A stretch of 64,000 nucleotides of DNA from Coriobacteriia bacterium (GCA_034370385.1 JAXMKZ010000004.1:114174-178173); one strand, 5' to 3'. Positions 35,139 through 44,824 are shown, numbered from the stretch's first letter. Translations and numbers: made by a program. Notes: generated by a model from the letters alone, not told the origin.

Positions 35139-36374
35139 ATGGCGCGCCTTTGGTACATCGCGGTCAAGGACCTCGTGGTGTGGAGCCGCGACGCCACGGC
35201 GCTCGGCATCCTGCTCGGCATGCCGCTCGTGCTCATCTTGATCCTGGGCTCGGCGCTTGGCGGGGCGATGGAGAGCGACATCAAGGTGGCGGTGGTCGAC
35301 CTGTCACGCGGGCACGCCACCGCGGCGGGCGGGGCGAAGCCGCCCTCCGACGAACTCATCGCGGCGATGCTTGAGTCGGAGCGGCTCGACGACCTGTTCG
35401 ACATCGAGCAGCTCCCCTCCGAGAAGGTCGCGCGCGCGCTCATCCGCGAGGGCAAGCTCGTGGCGGCGCTCGTGGTTCCCGCCGGATTCGACGAGGACGT
35501 CGCGAGCGGTCGCCCCGTGAACCTCGTGGTGCTCAAGGACCCGGGAAGCCAGACCGCGGCGGGCATCTGGGAGAGCGTCGTCACCGCATTCGCCACTCAG
35601 TTCTCGGCGGCCTCGGTCAGCGTGCAGACGGTGGTCGAGACGGTGCAGCGCGGCAACCCCATGGCGCTGGCGGCCGGAGGAGGCGCGCTTGTCGCCCGCG
35701 CGGTGGAGGCGGTGACCGGCGAGGACGCGCTTGACGGCGTGCGCGTGACCGACGCACAAGCCGCAGGGGTCGCGCAGGTCACGGCGATCGACTACTACGG
35801 GCTGTCGATGGTGTCGATGTTCCTCATGTTCGGGGCGATGTTCGGAGCGTTCTCGACGATCAAGGAGAACCGCGAGCAGACGATGAACCGCCTGCTCACC
35901 ACTCCCTCCCCACGCGCAGGGATCGTAGGCGGCAAGATGCTCTCGGTGTTCCTGCTGGGCATGGTGCAGTTCCTCGTTCTCTACAGCGCCACACGCTTTC
36001 TCTTCGGCGTGGAGTGGGGCGGCAACATACTGGCGACGTTCGTGCTGGCCGCAGCCGAGATGCTCGCCGTGACGGGGCTGGCCACGCTGATCGCCGCATT
36101 CGCCCGCACCGAGCGGGCGGCCGGCGGCATCGGCCCGCTGGTGGTGCAGGTCCAGGCGCTCATCGGTGGCGCGTTCTTCGCGATCGCCGCGCTTCCCGAA
36201 TGGGTGCAACCGGTGCGCTACTTCTCGGTCATCGGTTGGACGATGGAGGGCTGGGTCGCAGTGCAGACGCGCGGAGCCGGACTGGGCGAGGTGTGGCCGA
36301 GCGTCGCCGCGCTGCTCGCCATGTCAGGCGTGCTGTTCGCGATCGGCGTGTGGCGCGCGGAGGCCAGCCGATGA
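35139..36374 (+). CDS. ABC-2 type permease (first)
   Basis: The protein is 411 aa and starts immediately after the ATPase stop. It has the ABC-2 layout: one N-terminal TM helix (LGILLGMPLVLILILGSALGG), an external domain of about 200 residues (IKVAVVDLSRG to TAIDYYG) and five to six C-terminal helices (MVSMFLMFGAMFGAFSTIKENREQTMNRLL onward). The G-(T/A)-x-x-R-L-like loop RLLTTPSPRAGIVGGK is standard. It partners with the second permease. Confidence 0.9.
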   Translation: MARLWYIAVKDLVVWSRDATALGILLGMPLVLILILGSALGGAMESDIKVAVVDLSRGHATAAGGAKPPSDELIAAMLESERLDDLFDIEQLPSEKVARALIREGKLVAALVVPAGFDEDVASGRPVNLVVLKDPGSQTAAGIWESVVTAFATQFSAASVSVQTVVETVQRGNPMALAAGGGALVARAVEAVTGEDALDGVRVTDAQAAGVAQVTAIDYYGLSMVSMFLMFGAMFGAFSTIKENREQTMNRLLTTPSPRAGIVGGKMLSVFLLGMVQFLVLYSATRFLFGVEWGGNILATFVLAAAEMLAVTGLATLIAAFARTERAAGGIGPLVVQVQALIGGAFFAIAALPEWVQPVRYFSVIGWTMEGWVAVQTRGAGLGEVWPSVAALLAMSGVLFAIGVWRAEASR

Positions 36375-37552
36375 AGCGCATCCTTGCCATGGCCGGCCTC
36401 AACCTCACGCAGATCCTGCGGGATCGCTCCGAACTGGTGGCGCTCGTGGGGCTGCCGCTCCTTCTGACCGCCGTCTTCGGGGCCGCGTTCGGGGCCGGAG
36501 ACACCGGGCGTGCGATGAGCGTGCCCGTGGCCGACCTCGATGGGTCGGTCTACTCAGAACGCGTCGTCGCCGCGATCGATGAGGCCAAGGGCTCGGACGC
36601 GCTGCTCGTGAGCGAGTTCTCGGCCCGCAAGCTCGTCGCCGACGGCCAGGCCCCGGTAGCGGTCATCGTGCCGAAGGGCTTCGGACAGCGCATCGAAGAT
36701 GACGAGCGCACCCGCATCTTCGTGCTCCGAGATTCGGGCTCCGCCAACGCGCAGGTGATCGTGCAGATCGTCGACGGCGCGGCCACGCGCATCGCCGCGA
36801 ACGCCGAGGCTTCGCGGGTCGCCGCGGAGGCATTGGGCGGAACGGTGCCCTTCGCCGACCTCTTCGCCTACGCCGATGACCTGTGGAGCCCCGATCCGCC
36901 GGTGGGCGTGGAGTCGCGCGTCGTCGCGGCTACCACCGCTCGAGCCAACGAGCTTCAGGCGCCGCCGAACACGCAGTACTCGCTCGGGTTCACCGTCTTC
37001 TTCGTGATGATGATCGCACTGGGCAGTGCAGGCGGCATCCTCGAGGAGCGCGAGCTGGGGACGCTGCGCCGGCTGCTGGCCGCCCCGCTGCGCCGCGCAG
37101 ACATCCTGGCCGGCAAGACGCTCGGAGTCGCGCTGGTGGCGAGCTTCGAGGCGGCGCTGCTCGTGGGGTTCGGCGCCTTTGTGTTCGGCGTGCCGTGGGG
37201 AAGCAATCCCGCGGCGGTTGCGCTACTGCTGGGCTCGCTTGTCGCAGCGGCCACCGGCATCGGGATCATGATCTCGGCCATCGTTCGAACCCGCGACCAG
37301 ATGTCGGCGCTCACGCCGATCGTCTCCACTGCGCTCGCGATGCTCGGCGGGTGCTACTGGCCGCTTGAGGTCACAACGCCGTTCATGCAGAGGCTGGCGC
37401 TTCTGACCCCCACCGGCTGGGCGATGATCGGCCTCAAGGACGTGGTCGCCCGCGGCATGGGCGTCGAAGCGGTGCTCGTTCCGAGCGCGGTTCTGCTCGG
37501 CATCGCCGCGGTGACGCTCGGGATCGGCACGACGCGGCTCCGGCTCGAGTAG
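36371..37552 (+). CDS. ABC-2 type permease (second)
   Basis: ATG 36371 overlaps the previous stop (ATGA), giving 393 aa. The layout mirrors the first permease: TM1 (ALVGLPLLLTAVFGAAFGAG), a long external domain and a C-terminal bundle with GGILEERELGTLRRLLAAPLRRADILAGK. Together with the ATPase the three genes encode a heteromeric exporter. The substrate cannot be inferred from the sequence, and no regulator is adjacent except the divergent ars region. Confidence 0.9.
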   Translation: MKRILAMAGLNLTQILRDRSELVALVGLPLLLTAVFGAAFGAGDTGRAMSVPVADLDGSVYSERVVAAIDEAKGSDALLVSEFSARKLVADGQAPVAVIVPKGFGQRIEDDERTRIFVLRDSGSANAQVIVQIVDGAATRIAANAEASRVAAEALGGTVPFADLFAYADDLWSPDPPVGVESRVVAATTARANELQAPPNTQYSLGFTVFFVMMIALGSAGGILEERELGTLRRLLAAPLRRADILAGKTLGVALVASFEAALLVGFGAFVFGVPWGSNPAAVALLLGSLVAAATGIGIMISAIVRTRDQMSALTPIVSTALAMLGGCYWPLEVTTPFMQRLALLTPTGWAMIGLKDVVARGMGVEAVLVPSAVLLGIAAVTLGIGTTRLRLE

Positions 37553-37679
37553 CGCTACGCCCGGGCGCGGCGGGGCGTTCCCGACACGAACGGCTAGTAT
37601 GGTCCCGAAGCAACGATGCGACGGCGCACGCCCGCTCCGCGGCAGGGCGCCTGACCCCAGAATCGCGAGGAGCGCGGAC

Positions 37680-38840
37680 ATGAAGCAGCGTGCAATGGGT
37701 TCGTTGGGGTGGCCGGTCTCGGCACTCGGTTTCGGTGCCATGCGACTGCCCGGCCAACGCTTCAATCGGCTCATCCCCGACCAGGCCAAGTCCACGGCGA
37801 TCATCCGCAGCGGGATCGATCAGGGCATCAACTACGTCGACACCGCCTACGTCTATCCGGGCAGCGAGAAGGCCGTGGGCGTGGCGTTGAGAGACGGCTA
37901 TCGCGACCGCGTGCGTCTCGTCACGAAGCTGCCGGTCTTTCTGACGCGCAAGACCCAGGACTTCGACAAGTATCTGTCGACTTCACTCGAGCGCCTGCAG
38001 ACCGACCATCTCGACGCCTACCTGTTGCATGCGATGAACGCGGGTGGCTTTGAGAAGGTGCAGCGCCTGGGGCTGCTCGACAAGATGGTCGAGGCGCGCG
38101 ACGCCGGCCTCATCCGGCACATCGGTTTCTCGTTCCACGACACGCTGCCGGTGTTCAAGCACATCGTCGACGCGTTCGACTGGGACCTGTGCCAGATCCA
38201 GTTGAACTATATGGACACATGCCTGCAGGCCGGAACCGAGGGCCTTGAGTATGCGGCGGGCAAGGGCATCGCGGTGGTCGTCATGGAGCCGCTGAAGGGC
38301 GGCACGCTTGCCAATCCGCCCGCCGAGGCGCGTGAGATCATGCACTCGTCGGGCGTGGACCGCACGCCGGTCGATTGGGCGCTGCAGTTCCTGTGGAACC
38401 GGCCTGAAGTGTCGTGCGTGATCTCGGGCATGGGCTCCCAGCAGATGGTCGACGACAACTGCGCCAGCGCCGACCGCTCGGGCGTGGCAACGCTCACCGC
38501 CCACGAACTCGACATCGTCGAGCAGCTGGCCGATGTCTATCGCCGCCGCATGGTGGTGCCGTGTACCGCGTGCCGTTACTGCATGCCCTGCCCCTACGGC
38601 GTGAACATCCCCCAGAACTTCGCCATCTGGAACAACGTGTCCATGAAGGACGGCGGATGGCAGAGCCGGCGCATCAAGAGCGGCTATCGCAAGCTCGCAC
38701 GGACCTCGGCGAAGGTGAACCTGGAGAAGCCGAACGGCAGCGCGGTGGTCTGCACAAAGTGCGGCGCGTGCGTGCCCAAGTGCCCGCAGGAGATCGACAT
38801 CCCCACCGAGCTTGAGAAGTGCGAGGCGGCACTGCGGTAG
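37680..38840 (+). CDS. Aldo/keto reductase with ferredoxin domain
   Basis: ATG 37680 with GAGGAG 7 nt upstream, 386 aa. Residues 1-285 are an aldo/keto reductase barrel: VSALGFGAMRLPGQ, IDQGINYVDTAYVYPGSEKAVG (Asp and Tyr of the catalytic set), TKLPVFL and LDAYLLHAMN. Residues 300-386 carry Fe-S motifs: CTACRYCMPCPYGVNIP and CTKCGACVPKCPQEIDIP. This is the oxidoreductase family often called COG1453. It may accept electrons from ferredoxin-like carriers; substrate unknown. Confidence 0.93.
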   Translation: MKQRAMGSLGWPVSALGFGAMRLPGQRFNRLIPDQAKSTAIIRSGIDQGINYVDTAYVYPGSEKAVGVALRDGYRDRVRLVTKLPVFLTRKTQDFDKYLSTSLERLQTDHLDAYLLHAMNAGGFEKVQRLGLLDKMVEARDAGLIRHIGFSFHDTLPVFKHIVDAFDWDLCQIQLNYMDTCLQAGTEGLEYAAGKGIAVVVMEPLKGGTLANPPAEAREIMHSSGVDRTPVDWALQFLWNRPEVSCVISGMGSQQMVDDNCASADRSGVATLTAHELDIVEQLADVYRRRMVVPCTACRYCMPCPYGVNIPQNFAIWNNVSMKDGGWQSRRIKSGYRKLARTSAKVNLEKPNGSAVVCTKCGACVPKCPQEIDIPTELEKCEAALR

Positions 38841-39008
38841 GTCCTCGCGCAGGAGTATCCGGCTGACGGTACCGGCCGACCAAGCGGGTCCTAGCGCCCT
38901 GCCGGCTCCGCGAAGTTCTCGACATGCGTGTCTCGCGTTCACAACGCGTTCACGCCGGGTGAGCACCCTAAGAGGTGCAAGGTCGGCACGGACGAACGGA
39001 CGCGACTC

Positions 39009-40193
39009 GTGGGAGCACTGCTTACATTCCTCTCGGCGATCGAGAGCCTCCGGGGCAACGGGTTCCGGTCGCTGCTCATGGCGCTCGGTGTGGTGATCGG
39101 CGCGGCGACGATCGTCGTGGTGGTCGCGGTCGGGCTCGGGGCGCGCGAATCCATCGATGCCCAGTACTCGAACATGAGCGTCACGACGATCTTCGTGAAC
39201 TCGGGCCCGGCATCGGATTCGTTGCTTTCCGCCGACGACGCCGCAGCGATCGAGACCATCCCGACGGTCGCTGCTGTCGCCCCACAGCTGACCGGGCGCA
39301 CCCAGATCGGCTTCGAGGACATCGCCTCGCAGACGATGGTCGTGGGTACAACGCCGAACTACGGCGAGCTCGCATCCCTGTCGTTCGCCTCGGGAACGTT
39401 CTTCTCCGACTACGACCTCGAGCGGCGTGAGCGCGTGGTCGTGCTTGGCCCGACGGCGGCCGAGGAGCTGTTCGGTGCCGGCATCGACCCGGTCGGCGAG
39501 CAGGTTCGCATCGCCGGCAAAGCGCTCACCGTCGTGGGTGTCGCGGAACCCAAGGGCGGCTCCATCGGACCGATCACCTTGGATGACAGCGTCTTCGTGC
39601 CCTACACGACGGCCGAGCGCGCGCTGCTCGGCAGCGAGGGCAAGGTCAGCATGAACGTTCAGGCCGACGCGATCGACACGGTCGCGCCGACGATGGACGC
39701 GGTAGCGACGGCGCTGCGCGAGGCACACGGGCTGCGCTCCGACCAGGCCGACGGCTTCGTCGTCAAGGACATGGGCTCGAAGCTCGTCAGCGCGCAGGAG
39801 TCCAACCGGACGATGACGCTGCTGCTGTCGGCTGTCGCCTTGATCGTGCTGCTGGTCGGCGGCATCGGAATCATGAACATCATGTACGTCTCGGTGACCG
39901 AGCGGACGCGCGAGATCGGCGTGCGGCGCGCCATCGGTGCCACAAGGCGCAGCGTTCTGGCTCAGTTCCTCCTCGAGGCCATCGTCCTGAGTGTCGTCGG
40001 GGGACTCGCCGGCGTCGCACTCGGCCTCGCGATGCTCCCCGCGGCCCGTGCAGCGGAAGTAGCCGCCGTCCCCTCGACCGAGGGTGTGGCCCTGGCCGTT
40101 GGATTCTCTCTGCTCACCGGCATCGTGTTCGGCTACGCGCCCGCCCGCCGGGCCGCAGCTCTCGATCCCATCGAAGCACTTCGTTACGAGTAG
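39009..40193 (+). CDS. MacB-type ABC permease (FtsX fold)
   Basis: GTG 39009 gives 394 aa and places the first helix at the expected position (SLLMALGVVIGAATIVVVVAVGLGA). A periplasmic MacB-core domain (about 45-265) follows, then three helices (VALIVLLVGGIGIMNIMYVSVTERTREIGVRRAIGAT, VVGGLAGVALGL, LAVGFSLLTGIVFGYAPARRAAALDPIEALRYE). The end is the canonical FtsX/MacB tail. Its ATPase is encoded downstream as a separate gene, unlike E. coli MacB, in which the ATPase is fused. Confidence 0.92.
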   Translation: MGALLTFLSAIESLRGNGFRSLLMALGVVIGAATIVVVVAVGLGARESIDAQYSNMSVTTIFVNSGPASDSLLSADDAAAIETIPTVAAVAPQLTGRTQIGFEDIASQTMVVGTTPNYGELASLSFASGTFFSDYDLERRERVVVLGPTAAEELFGAGIDPVGEQVRIAGKALTVVGVAEPKGGSIGPITLDDSVFVPYTTAERALLGSEGKVSMNVQADAIDTVAPTMDAVATALREAHGLRSDQADGFVVKDMGSKLVSAQESNRTMTLLLSAVALIVLLVGGIGIMNIMYVSVTERTREIGVRRAIGATRRSVLAQFLLEAIVLSVVGGLAGVALGLAMLPAARAAEVAAVPSTEGVALAVGFSLLTGIVFGYAPARRAAALDPIEALRYE

Positions 40194-40235
40194 CGCACCA
40201 CCGTCCCTGCGTACGACGCGACCTAGGAGTACCCC

Positions 40236-40772
40236 ATGAACAAGACCGTGATCGGCCTCATCGTCGTCATAGCCCTCGCGGGCGCCGCCTACTTCGGCGC
40301 GAGCCTTCTGGCCGGGGGCAGCTCCGATGTGCCCGGTTCCGCATCCTCCGAGCCAGCGGGAGGCACAGGGCAGTCCGGCGACCCGAACCAGCCCGAGCGC
40401 ACCGCCGAGGTCAAAGGCGCCGTCATCTCCGTTGACGGCACGACCGTCGTGATCGACCGCTTGCTCATCGAGCCGTCCCAGGAGCTCACTGAAGAAGAGA
40501 AAGCCGCCAAGAAGGCCGAGCGCCAGGGCATGTCCATGGAGGAGCGGCAGGCCGCCAAGGCCGCCGAGCAGGCAGGCCTTGCGAGCGAGCGCGTCAACGT
40601 CGAGATTCCCGTGGGCGTCACCATGACCCGCATGATCCCCGGCGACGACGGGCCGACCGTGCAGCCCGCGACGCTCGCCGATGTCAAAGTGGGCGTCACG
40701 CTGTCGGTGTGGACCGACGGACCGGCCGATGGTGGCGTGGCCGAATACGTCAAGATCCAGGCGAGCAACTGA
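40236..40772 (+). CDS. Membrane-anchored protein between exporter genes
   Basis: The protein is 178 aa. A hydrophobic N-terminal helix (TVIGLIVVIALAGAAYFGASLL) is followed by a Ser/Gly/Pro-rich linker and a soluble domain with two beta-rich parts (AEVKGAVISVDGTTVVIDRLLIE and VNVEIPVGVTMTRMIPGDD) around an Ala/Glu/Lys-rich helix (LTEEEKAAKKAERQG). It ends in TGATG overlapping the MacA-like gene, so it is probably part of the exporter. No family was recognised; a beta-barrel-like domain with a helical insert is likely. Confidence 0.65.
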   Translation: MNKTVIGLIVVIALAGAAYFGASLLAGGSSDVPGSASSEPAGGTGQSGDPNQPERTAEVKGAVISVDGTTVVIDRLLIEPSQELTEEEKAAKKAERQGMSMEERQAAKAAEQAGLASERVNVEIPVGVTMTRMIPGDDGPTVQPATLADVKVGVTLSVWTDGPADGGVAEYVKIQASN

Positions 40773-42028
40773 TGTCAGCCGCACAGCGCATCACACCCTC
40801 GCGCCTCGCGCAGGTGAAGATCGCGGCCTTGGCGCTCGTCGCCGTGGTGCTCGTCGCCGGTGCTGCCTACGCAGGGTACCAGCGCACGGCGGCGCAGGCC
40901 GCCGACAGCTCCATCGCCACGGCGACCGTGACCCGCGGTGACGTGCAGTCCTCCGTTCCTGCCGACGGCAGGGTCGTGGTGGACGAGTGGGAGCTCGCTT
41001 TCGGGGCGAGCGGTCGCGTCGCGTCGGTCGACGTGAGCCAGGGCGAGTCGGTCACCGCCGGTCAGGTCCTCGCGCGCCTCGATGACGCGAAGGCTCGCGC
41101 CCAGCTGGCACAGGCGCGCACGGCACTTGCATCGGCCGCGTCGAAGCTCGACGGCCTGCGCAGCCAGCCTATCTCCGAAGACGTGGCCGCCAAGCAGGCG
41201 GTCGTCGATGCCGCTGCGTCGGCGCTCGACCGCGCAGAGGATGCGTACGCGCTCCTCGTGGCCGAGTCGAGGGATACCACGGTCTCGGCCGGCGAACTGC
41301 AGGCCAAAGCCGGTGCGGTCGAGGCCGCCGAGGACCAGCTTGCCATCGCCCAAGCCAACCTCGCGGCGGTGAAGGTGTCCGCAACACGCAGTGAGATCGC
41401 GGCCGCCGAGGCCGCTGTCACCGACGCGCAAGCGGGTCTGCGCGCCGCGGAGAGCGGACTCGACGACTACGTCATCACCGCGCCCGCTGACGGGGTCGCA
41501 GTCGCGCTGGAACTCGTCGAAGGTCAGGCACCGCCGTCCGGTACCGGCTCGGCTCCGGCCATCGTCGTCGCCGACGTCTCGAAGCCGCGCGTCGACGGCC
41601 AGCTCGACGAGGCGGACGCGGCCTCAGTCCGCACCGACATGCCGGTCGACATCGTAATCGACGGCCTGGGTGGCATGACCGTCGCGGGCCGCGTCGAACG
41701 AGTCTCGGCCGTGGCGAAGGTGGACCAGAACGGTCTGGCGACGTTCGACATCGAGGTGTCGGTGGACGAACCCGTTGAAGGACTGGCCGCCGGCATGGCG
41801 GTTCGGCTGCAGATCATCACCGACCGCGCGCAGGACGTCCTCACCATCCCGACGGCGGTCGTGAAGCGCAGCGACGGGGCGTCCGTCGTGACCGTCGTGG
41901 ACGAGTCGGGCGCCATGAAGACCGTGACCGTCGAGCTCGGCAAGACCGACGGCAAGACGGTCGAGGTCAAGAGCGGGCTTGCCGAGGGGCAGAAGATCGC
42001 CCTGGAATCGACGGCGAAGGAGGAGTGA
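40772..42028 (+). CDS. MacA/HlyD-type periplasmic adaptor
   Basis: ATG 40772 overlaps the upstream stop (TGATG), 418 aa. It has an N-terminal membrane helix (ALALVAVVLVAGAAYAGYQ), a lipoyl/barrel-hybrid domain, a long helical hairpin (AQARTALASAASKLD ... AEDQLAIAQANLAAV) and C-terminal beta domains (VDGQLDEADAASVRTDMPVDIVIDG, VLTIPTAVVKRSDGASVVTVV). In Gram-positive systems such adaptors connect to cell-wall components instead of an outer-membrane channel. It pairs with the MacB-like permease and ATPase. Confidence 0.9.
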   Translation: MSAAQRITPSRLAQVKIAALALVAVVLVAGAAYAGYQRTAAQAADSSIATATVTRGDVQSSVPADGRVVVDEWELAFGASGRVASVDVSQGESVTAGQVLARLDDAKARAQLAQARTALASAASKLDGLRSQPISEDVAAKQAVVDAAASALDRAEDAYALLVAESRDTTVSAGELQAKAGAVEAAEDQLAIAQANLAAVKVSATRSEIAAAEAAVTDAQAGLRAAESGLDDYVITAPADGVAVALELVEGQAPPSGTGSAPAIVVADVSKPRVDGQLDEADAASVRTDMPVDIVIDGLGGMTVAGRVERVSAVAKVDQNGLATFDIEVSVDEPVEGLAAGMAVRLQIITDRAQDVLTIPTAVVKRSDGASVVTVVDESGAMKTVTVELGKTDGKTVEVKSGLAEGQKIALESTAKEE

Positions 42029-42756
42029 TGGGCCACCCGGTCATCAGTCTCGAGGATGTGACGAAGACCTACCTTCTGGGCGATGTCGAGGTGCCCGTTC
42101 TGAAGAACGTCAACGTCGAGGTCGAACGGGGCGAGTACGTGGCACTCATGGGCCCGTCGGGCTCGGGCAAGTCGACGCTCATGAACCTCATCGGCCTGCT
42201 CGACGAGCCGACGTCAGGCAACTACCTCCTCGATGGAACCCCCGCCGCGTCGCTTGGCGACGTCGAGCGGGCCCGGCTGCGCAACGCCACGATCGGCTTC
42301 ATCTTCCAGACGTTCAACCTCTTGCCCCACCTCGATGCGCTCGCCAACGTCGAGTTGCCCTTGCGCTACGCGGGTATTCGCGATGCCGGACCTCGGGCCC
42401 GCGCGCTGCTCGAGCGCGTCGGGATGGCCGATCGTCTCGACCACCGCCCGGCGCAGCTCTCCGGCGGTCAGCGGCAGCGGGTGGCTATCGCGCGCTCCCT
42501 CGTCAACGACCCAGCCCTGATCCTTGCCGATGAGCCGACCGGCAACCTTGACTCGCACACGGGAGCCGAGACGCTCGACCTGCTCGACGAGCTCCACGCG
42601 CAGGGCCGCACCATCCTCATCGTCACGCACGACGAACAGGTGGCCGCGCGGGCCCAGAGGACGATACGGCTGTTCGACGGGGTGATCGTCGAAGACGGCG
42701 CGCCCCATGGCGTCGGCGCACTGACGGCCTCAGCGCCCCTGCTCCACGCCGGCTGA
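42028..42756 (+). CDS. MacB/LolD-type ABC ATPase
   Basis: ATG 42028 overlaps the adaptor stop and lies 4 nt after GGAGG, giving 242 aa. Motifs: Walker [13 protein letters not shown] (about 40), Q-loop [21 protein letters not shown] (about 90), signature [15 protein letters not shown] (about 140) and Walker [13 protein letters not shown] (about 162). This is the MacB/LolD-type subfamily that powers mechanotransmission through the permease. It is the last exporter gene before the response regulator. Confidence 0.94.
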   Translation: MGHPVISLEDVTKTYLLGDVEVPVLKNVNVEVERGEYVALMGPSGSGKSTLMNLIGLLDEPTSGNYLLDGTPAASLGDVERARLRNATIGFIFQTFNLLPHLDALANVELPLRYAGIRDAGPRARALLERVGMADRLDHRPAQLSGGQRQRVAIARSLVNDPALILADEPTGNLDSHTGAETLDLLDELHAQGRTILIVTHDEQVAARAQRTIRLFDGVIVEDGAPHGVGALTASAPLLHAG

Positions 42757-42772
42757 TGGGGGTGGGCCGCCC

Positions 42773-43456
42773 GTGGAACCGGTGACCAGACACGTACTCG
42801 TAGTGGACGAGGACCGGGGCATCGTCGAGGTGCTCACGGGCCATCTGGACGCGGCGGGGTTCTCGGCCGAAGGGGCTCACGACGCCGCCTCGGCCGTCGC
42901 GCTGGCGGAACGGCGGCAGCCCGACCTCGCGCTCGTCGACGTCGCGCTGCCGGACCCTGGCGGGTATGAACTCGCCGACCACTTCTGCTCGCGGGATATC
43001 GCGGTGATCCTCGTGTCGGCGCACAGCGACGAGGCCACGCGTCTGCGCGGTTTCGAGATCGGCGCAGACGACTTCATCGCCAAACCGTTCAGCCCGCGCG
43101 AGGTCGTGGCGCGCGCGAAGGCCGTGCTCAGGCGCCGCCGACCCGAGGCCGAGCCTGCCGGGGAGGTGCTGCAGTGCGATGGCCTGACCGTGGACGTCCC
43201 GCGGCGCTCGGTGTGTCTCAACGGCGTGCCGGCCGACCTGACGCGCGCCGAGTTCGACATCGTGCTTGCCTTGGCGAGACGCCGCGGCGCGGTGTGTACC
43301 CGTAGCCAGCTCCTCGAAGCGGTGTCGGACGGCGCCACCTTGACCGCAGAGCGAACAGTGGACGCCCACATCAAGAACATCCGCCGCAAGCTCGGCCTGC
43401 GCGCTTACCGCCCCGAGCGTATCCGTACCGTTCCTGGCGTGGGATACCAGCTCTGA
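42773..43456 (+). CDS. OmpR/PhoB-family response regulator (orphan)
   Basis: GTG 42773 has GGGGGTGG about 8 nt upstream, 227 aa. The receiver domain (about 7-120) has the acidic pair (VVDEDRG), phosphoacceptor Asp55 ([13 protein letters not shown]), Ser/Thr switch (VSAHSDE) and Lys (IAKPFSP). The winged-helix domain (about 133-227) includes [29 protein letters not shown] and [16 protein letters not shown]. It is the last chromosomal-type gene before the island. No histidine kinase is adjacent, so its partner must be elsewhere. Confidence 0.92.
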   Translation: MEPVTRHVLVVDEDRGIVEVLTGHLDAAGFSAEGAHDAASAVALAERRQPDLALVDVALPDPGGYELADHFCSRDIAVILVSAHSDEATRLRGFEIGADDFIAKPFSPREVVARAKAVLRRRRPEAEPAGEVLQCDGLTVDVPRRSVCLNGVPADLTRAEFDIVLALARRRGAVCTRSQLLEAVSDGATLTAERTVDAHIKNIRRKLGLRAYRPERIRTVPGVGYQL

Positions 43457-43524
43457 GGTCTGCGGGCGGAGCAATCATCTGCAAGCCCTCCACCACGACT
43501 TCGTGGATTCGGGCGTCGTCGGTC

Positions 43525-43550
43525 GGGGTGAGAACCCGAAGGGCGGACCG
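43525..43550 (+). repeat. Island motif, copy 1
   Basis: GGGGTGAGAACCCGAAGGGC lies between the response regulator and the first DUF1016 gene, only 4 nt from the DUF1016 stop codon. It belongs to a family of short motifs related to GGGCTGAGAACCCGAAGGG at module junctions in the 43.5-56.5 kb region. Confidence 0.6.
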
Positions 43551-43553
43551 CGT

Positions 43554-44576
43554 TCAGACCTCCAGCTCCCTCGCTCGTGCAGCGATGCGCTCGAGCCCCG
43601 TCCGCACTTCATCTGTCAGGTACTGCGCTGCCCTCACCTCACCCGAGTCCAGTCCCAACAACGCCACCTGCTCCGGCCCCTTCTCCGTACACAGGATCAG
43701 CCCGATCGGCGCCACATCCCCGTCATGCCGTTGGTGGCGATCAAGCCAACGCAGGTACAGCATCATCTGCCCGTAGTCGCCCGGCGCAAGGGGTCGCGTC
43801 TTCAGCTCGATTGCCACGTAGCACCGCATGGTGATGTGGTAGAGCAGCAGGTCGAGCCGATAATCACGGCCGTCGACGGTCATGCGCTTCTGACGCTCCA
43901 CGAACGCGAAGCCGACGCCGAGCTCGAGCAGGAAGCGCTGCATCTCGTCGAGGATCGCGTGCTCGAGGTCGGCCTCGGTGTGCTCGGGCGCCAGGCCGAG
44001 GAAGTCGAGCACGTAGGGGTCGCGGAAGGCCAGAGCCGGTTCGACAGTGCCGGTGGACGACATGGTGGCGAGGTCGGTCTCGAGCCCATCGGCCGAACCT
44101 CGCGCGGCAAGTGTCCGCTCGTAGAGCTTGCCGACAATCTTGGCGCGCAGGGTGCGCACACTCCAGCGCTCATGGGCGGCGAAGGCTGTGTAGAAGTCGC
44201 GTTTCCGCTGCTCGGAGATCGTCAGGAGCTCGGTGAAATGACTCCAGCTCAATTTGCCCGACAGTGTCGAGCATTTCTCAGAATCGGGCAGCCACTCGAC
44301 GAAATTGATCATTCGCTCGATGTTCTGTCGACTCCACCCACGCCCGTAGCGCTCAGTCAGGCGCTCTGCCAGTCGCTTCACCACCTGCTGCCCGTACTCC
44401 GCTCGCTCGCCGCCCAGAACCTCCTCGCGTACGCGCTTGCCGACGCTCCAGTACAGCATCACGAGTTCGCTGTTGACCGCACCAGCTACTCGCTGACGCG
44501 TGCCGTCGATGAGGCCCGCTACATCGCCGAACAGCGCGACTTCTGCATCCTTCACCTGATTCAGGTCTTGGTCCAT
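43554..44576 (-). CDS. DUF1016/YhcG-type PDDEXK nuclease, copy 1
   Basis: ATG 44576 is 7 nt behind GGAGGG and gives 340 aa. The N-terminal DUF1016 domain has GLIDGTRQRVAGAVNSELVMLYWSVGKRVREEV and LTERYGRGWSRQNIERMINFVEWLP. The C-terminal nuclease domain contains DGRDYRLDLLLYH followed by CYVAIELKTR (Asp ... ELK). Such proteins are common in defence islands as stand-alone restriction-like nucleases. A second copy of the same length is at 55301-56323. An internal hairpin at 44255-44273 has the same position in both copies. Confidence 0.88.
   Translation of the reverse strand: MDQDLNQVKDAEVALFGDVAGLIDGTRQRVAGAVNSELVMLYWSVGKRVREEVLGGERAEYGQQVVKRLAERLTERYGRGWSRQNIERMINFVEWLPDSEKCSTLSGKLSWSHFTELLTISEQRKRDFYTAFAAHERWSVRTLRAKIVGKLYERTLAARGSADGLETDLATMSSTGTVEPALAFRDPYVLDFLGLAPEHTEADLEHAILDEMQRFLLELGVGFAFVERQKRMTVDGRDYRLDLLLYHITMRCYVAIELKTRPLAPGDYGQMMLYLRWLDRHQRHDGDVAPIGLILCTEKGPEQVALLGLDSGEVRAAQYLTDEVRTGLERIAARARELEV
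44255..44273. repeat. Intragenic hairpin, DUF1016 copy 1
   Basis: The arms TGCCCGAC and GTCGAGCA flank AGT. In the mRNA these arms pair throughout, with one G.U wobble. Two other DUF1016 copies have a hairpin centred on the same triplet with different arms. Confidence 0.55.
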
Positions 44577-44632
44577 CACATCACCCTCCGGCGGCCTGCG
44601 CGTCCGATCGCATGCGCCCCAGAGTCTGAGGA

Positions 44633-44653
44633 GACGCTCTTACCAGGGACTTA
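44633..44653. promoter_or_regulatory. Conserved element upstream of DUF1016 copy 1
   Basis: GACGCTCTTACCAGGG begins 57 bp upstream of the ATG and is identical to a site 57 bp upstream of the second copy; the next five bases differ at one position. Read on the gene strand it contains two TAAG elements 11 bp apart, one helical turn, so a shared operator or promoter is likely. Confidence 0.5.
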
Positions 44654-44676
44654 ACGGGAGCCCAAGCGCTACTCCG

Positions 44677-44700
44677 TAGGGTCGAGAACTGGAAGGGCGG
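44677..44700 (+). repeat. Island motif, copy 2
   Basis: AGGGTCGAGAACTGGAAGGG lies between DUF1016 copy 1 and the NERD gene. It is a diverged copy of the island motif. Confidence 0.5.
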
Positions 44701-44824
44701 GTTCGCGACTCTTGGAGCGAATCCTCCCGGCATCGCCGCGCGAGTTCGAGCAGACTCTTCAAACCAGCGGATGCACTGCCGATGTAGATATCGAGGGCTG
44801 TCATCGAAAGTGGGGGTATCGCTA

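Noticed and set aside
37983..40784. A long open frame of more than 900 codons on the minus strand
   Set aside because: It is antisense to the aldo/keto reductase and exporter genes, has no recognisable domain and reflects high GC content. Similar antisense frames at 1537-2877, 7384-8799 and 9794-10996 were rejected for the same reason.
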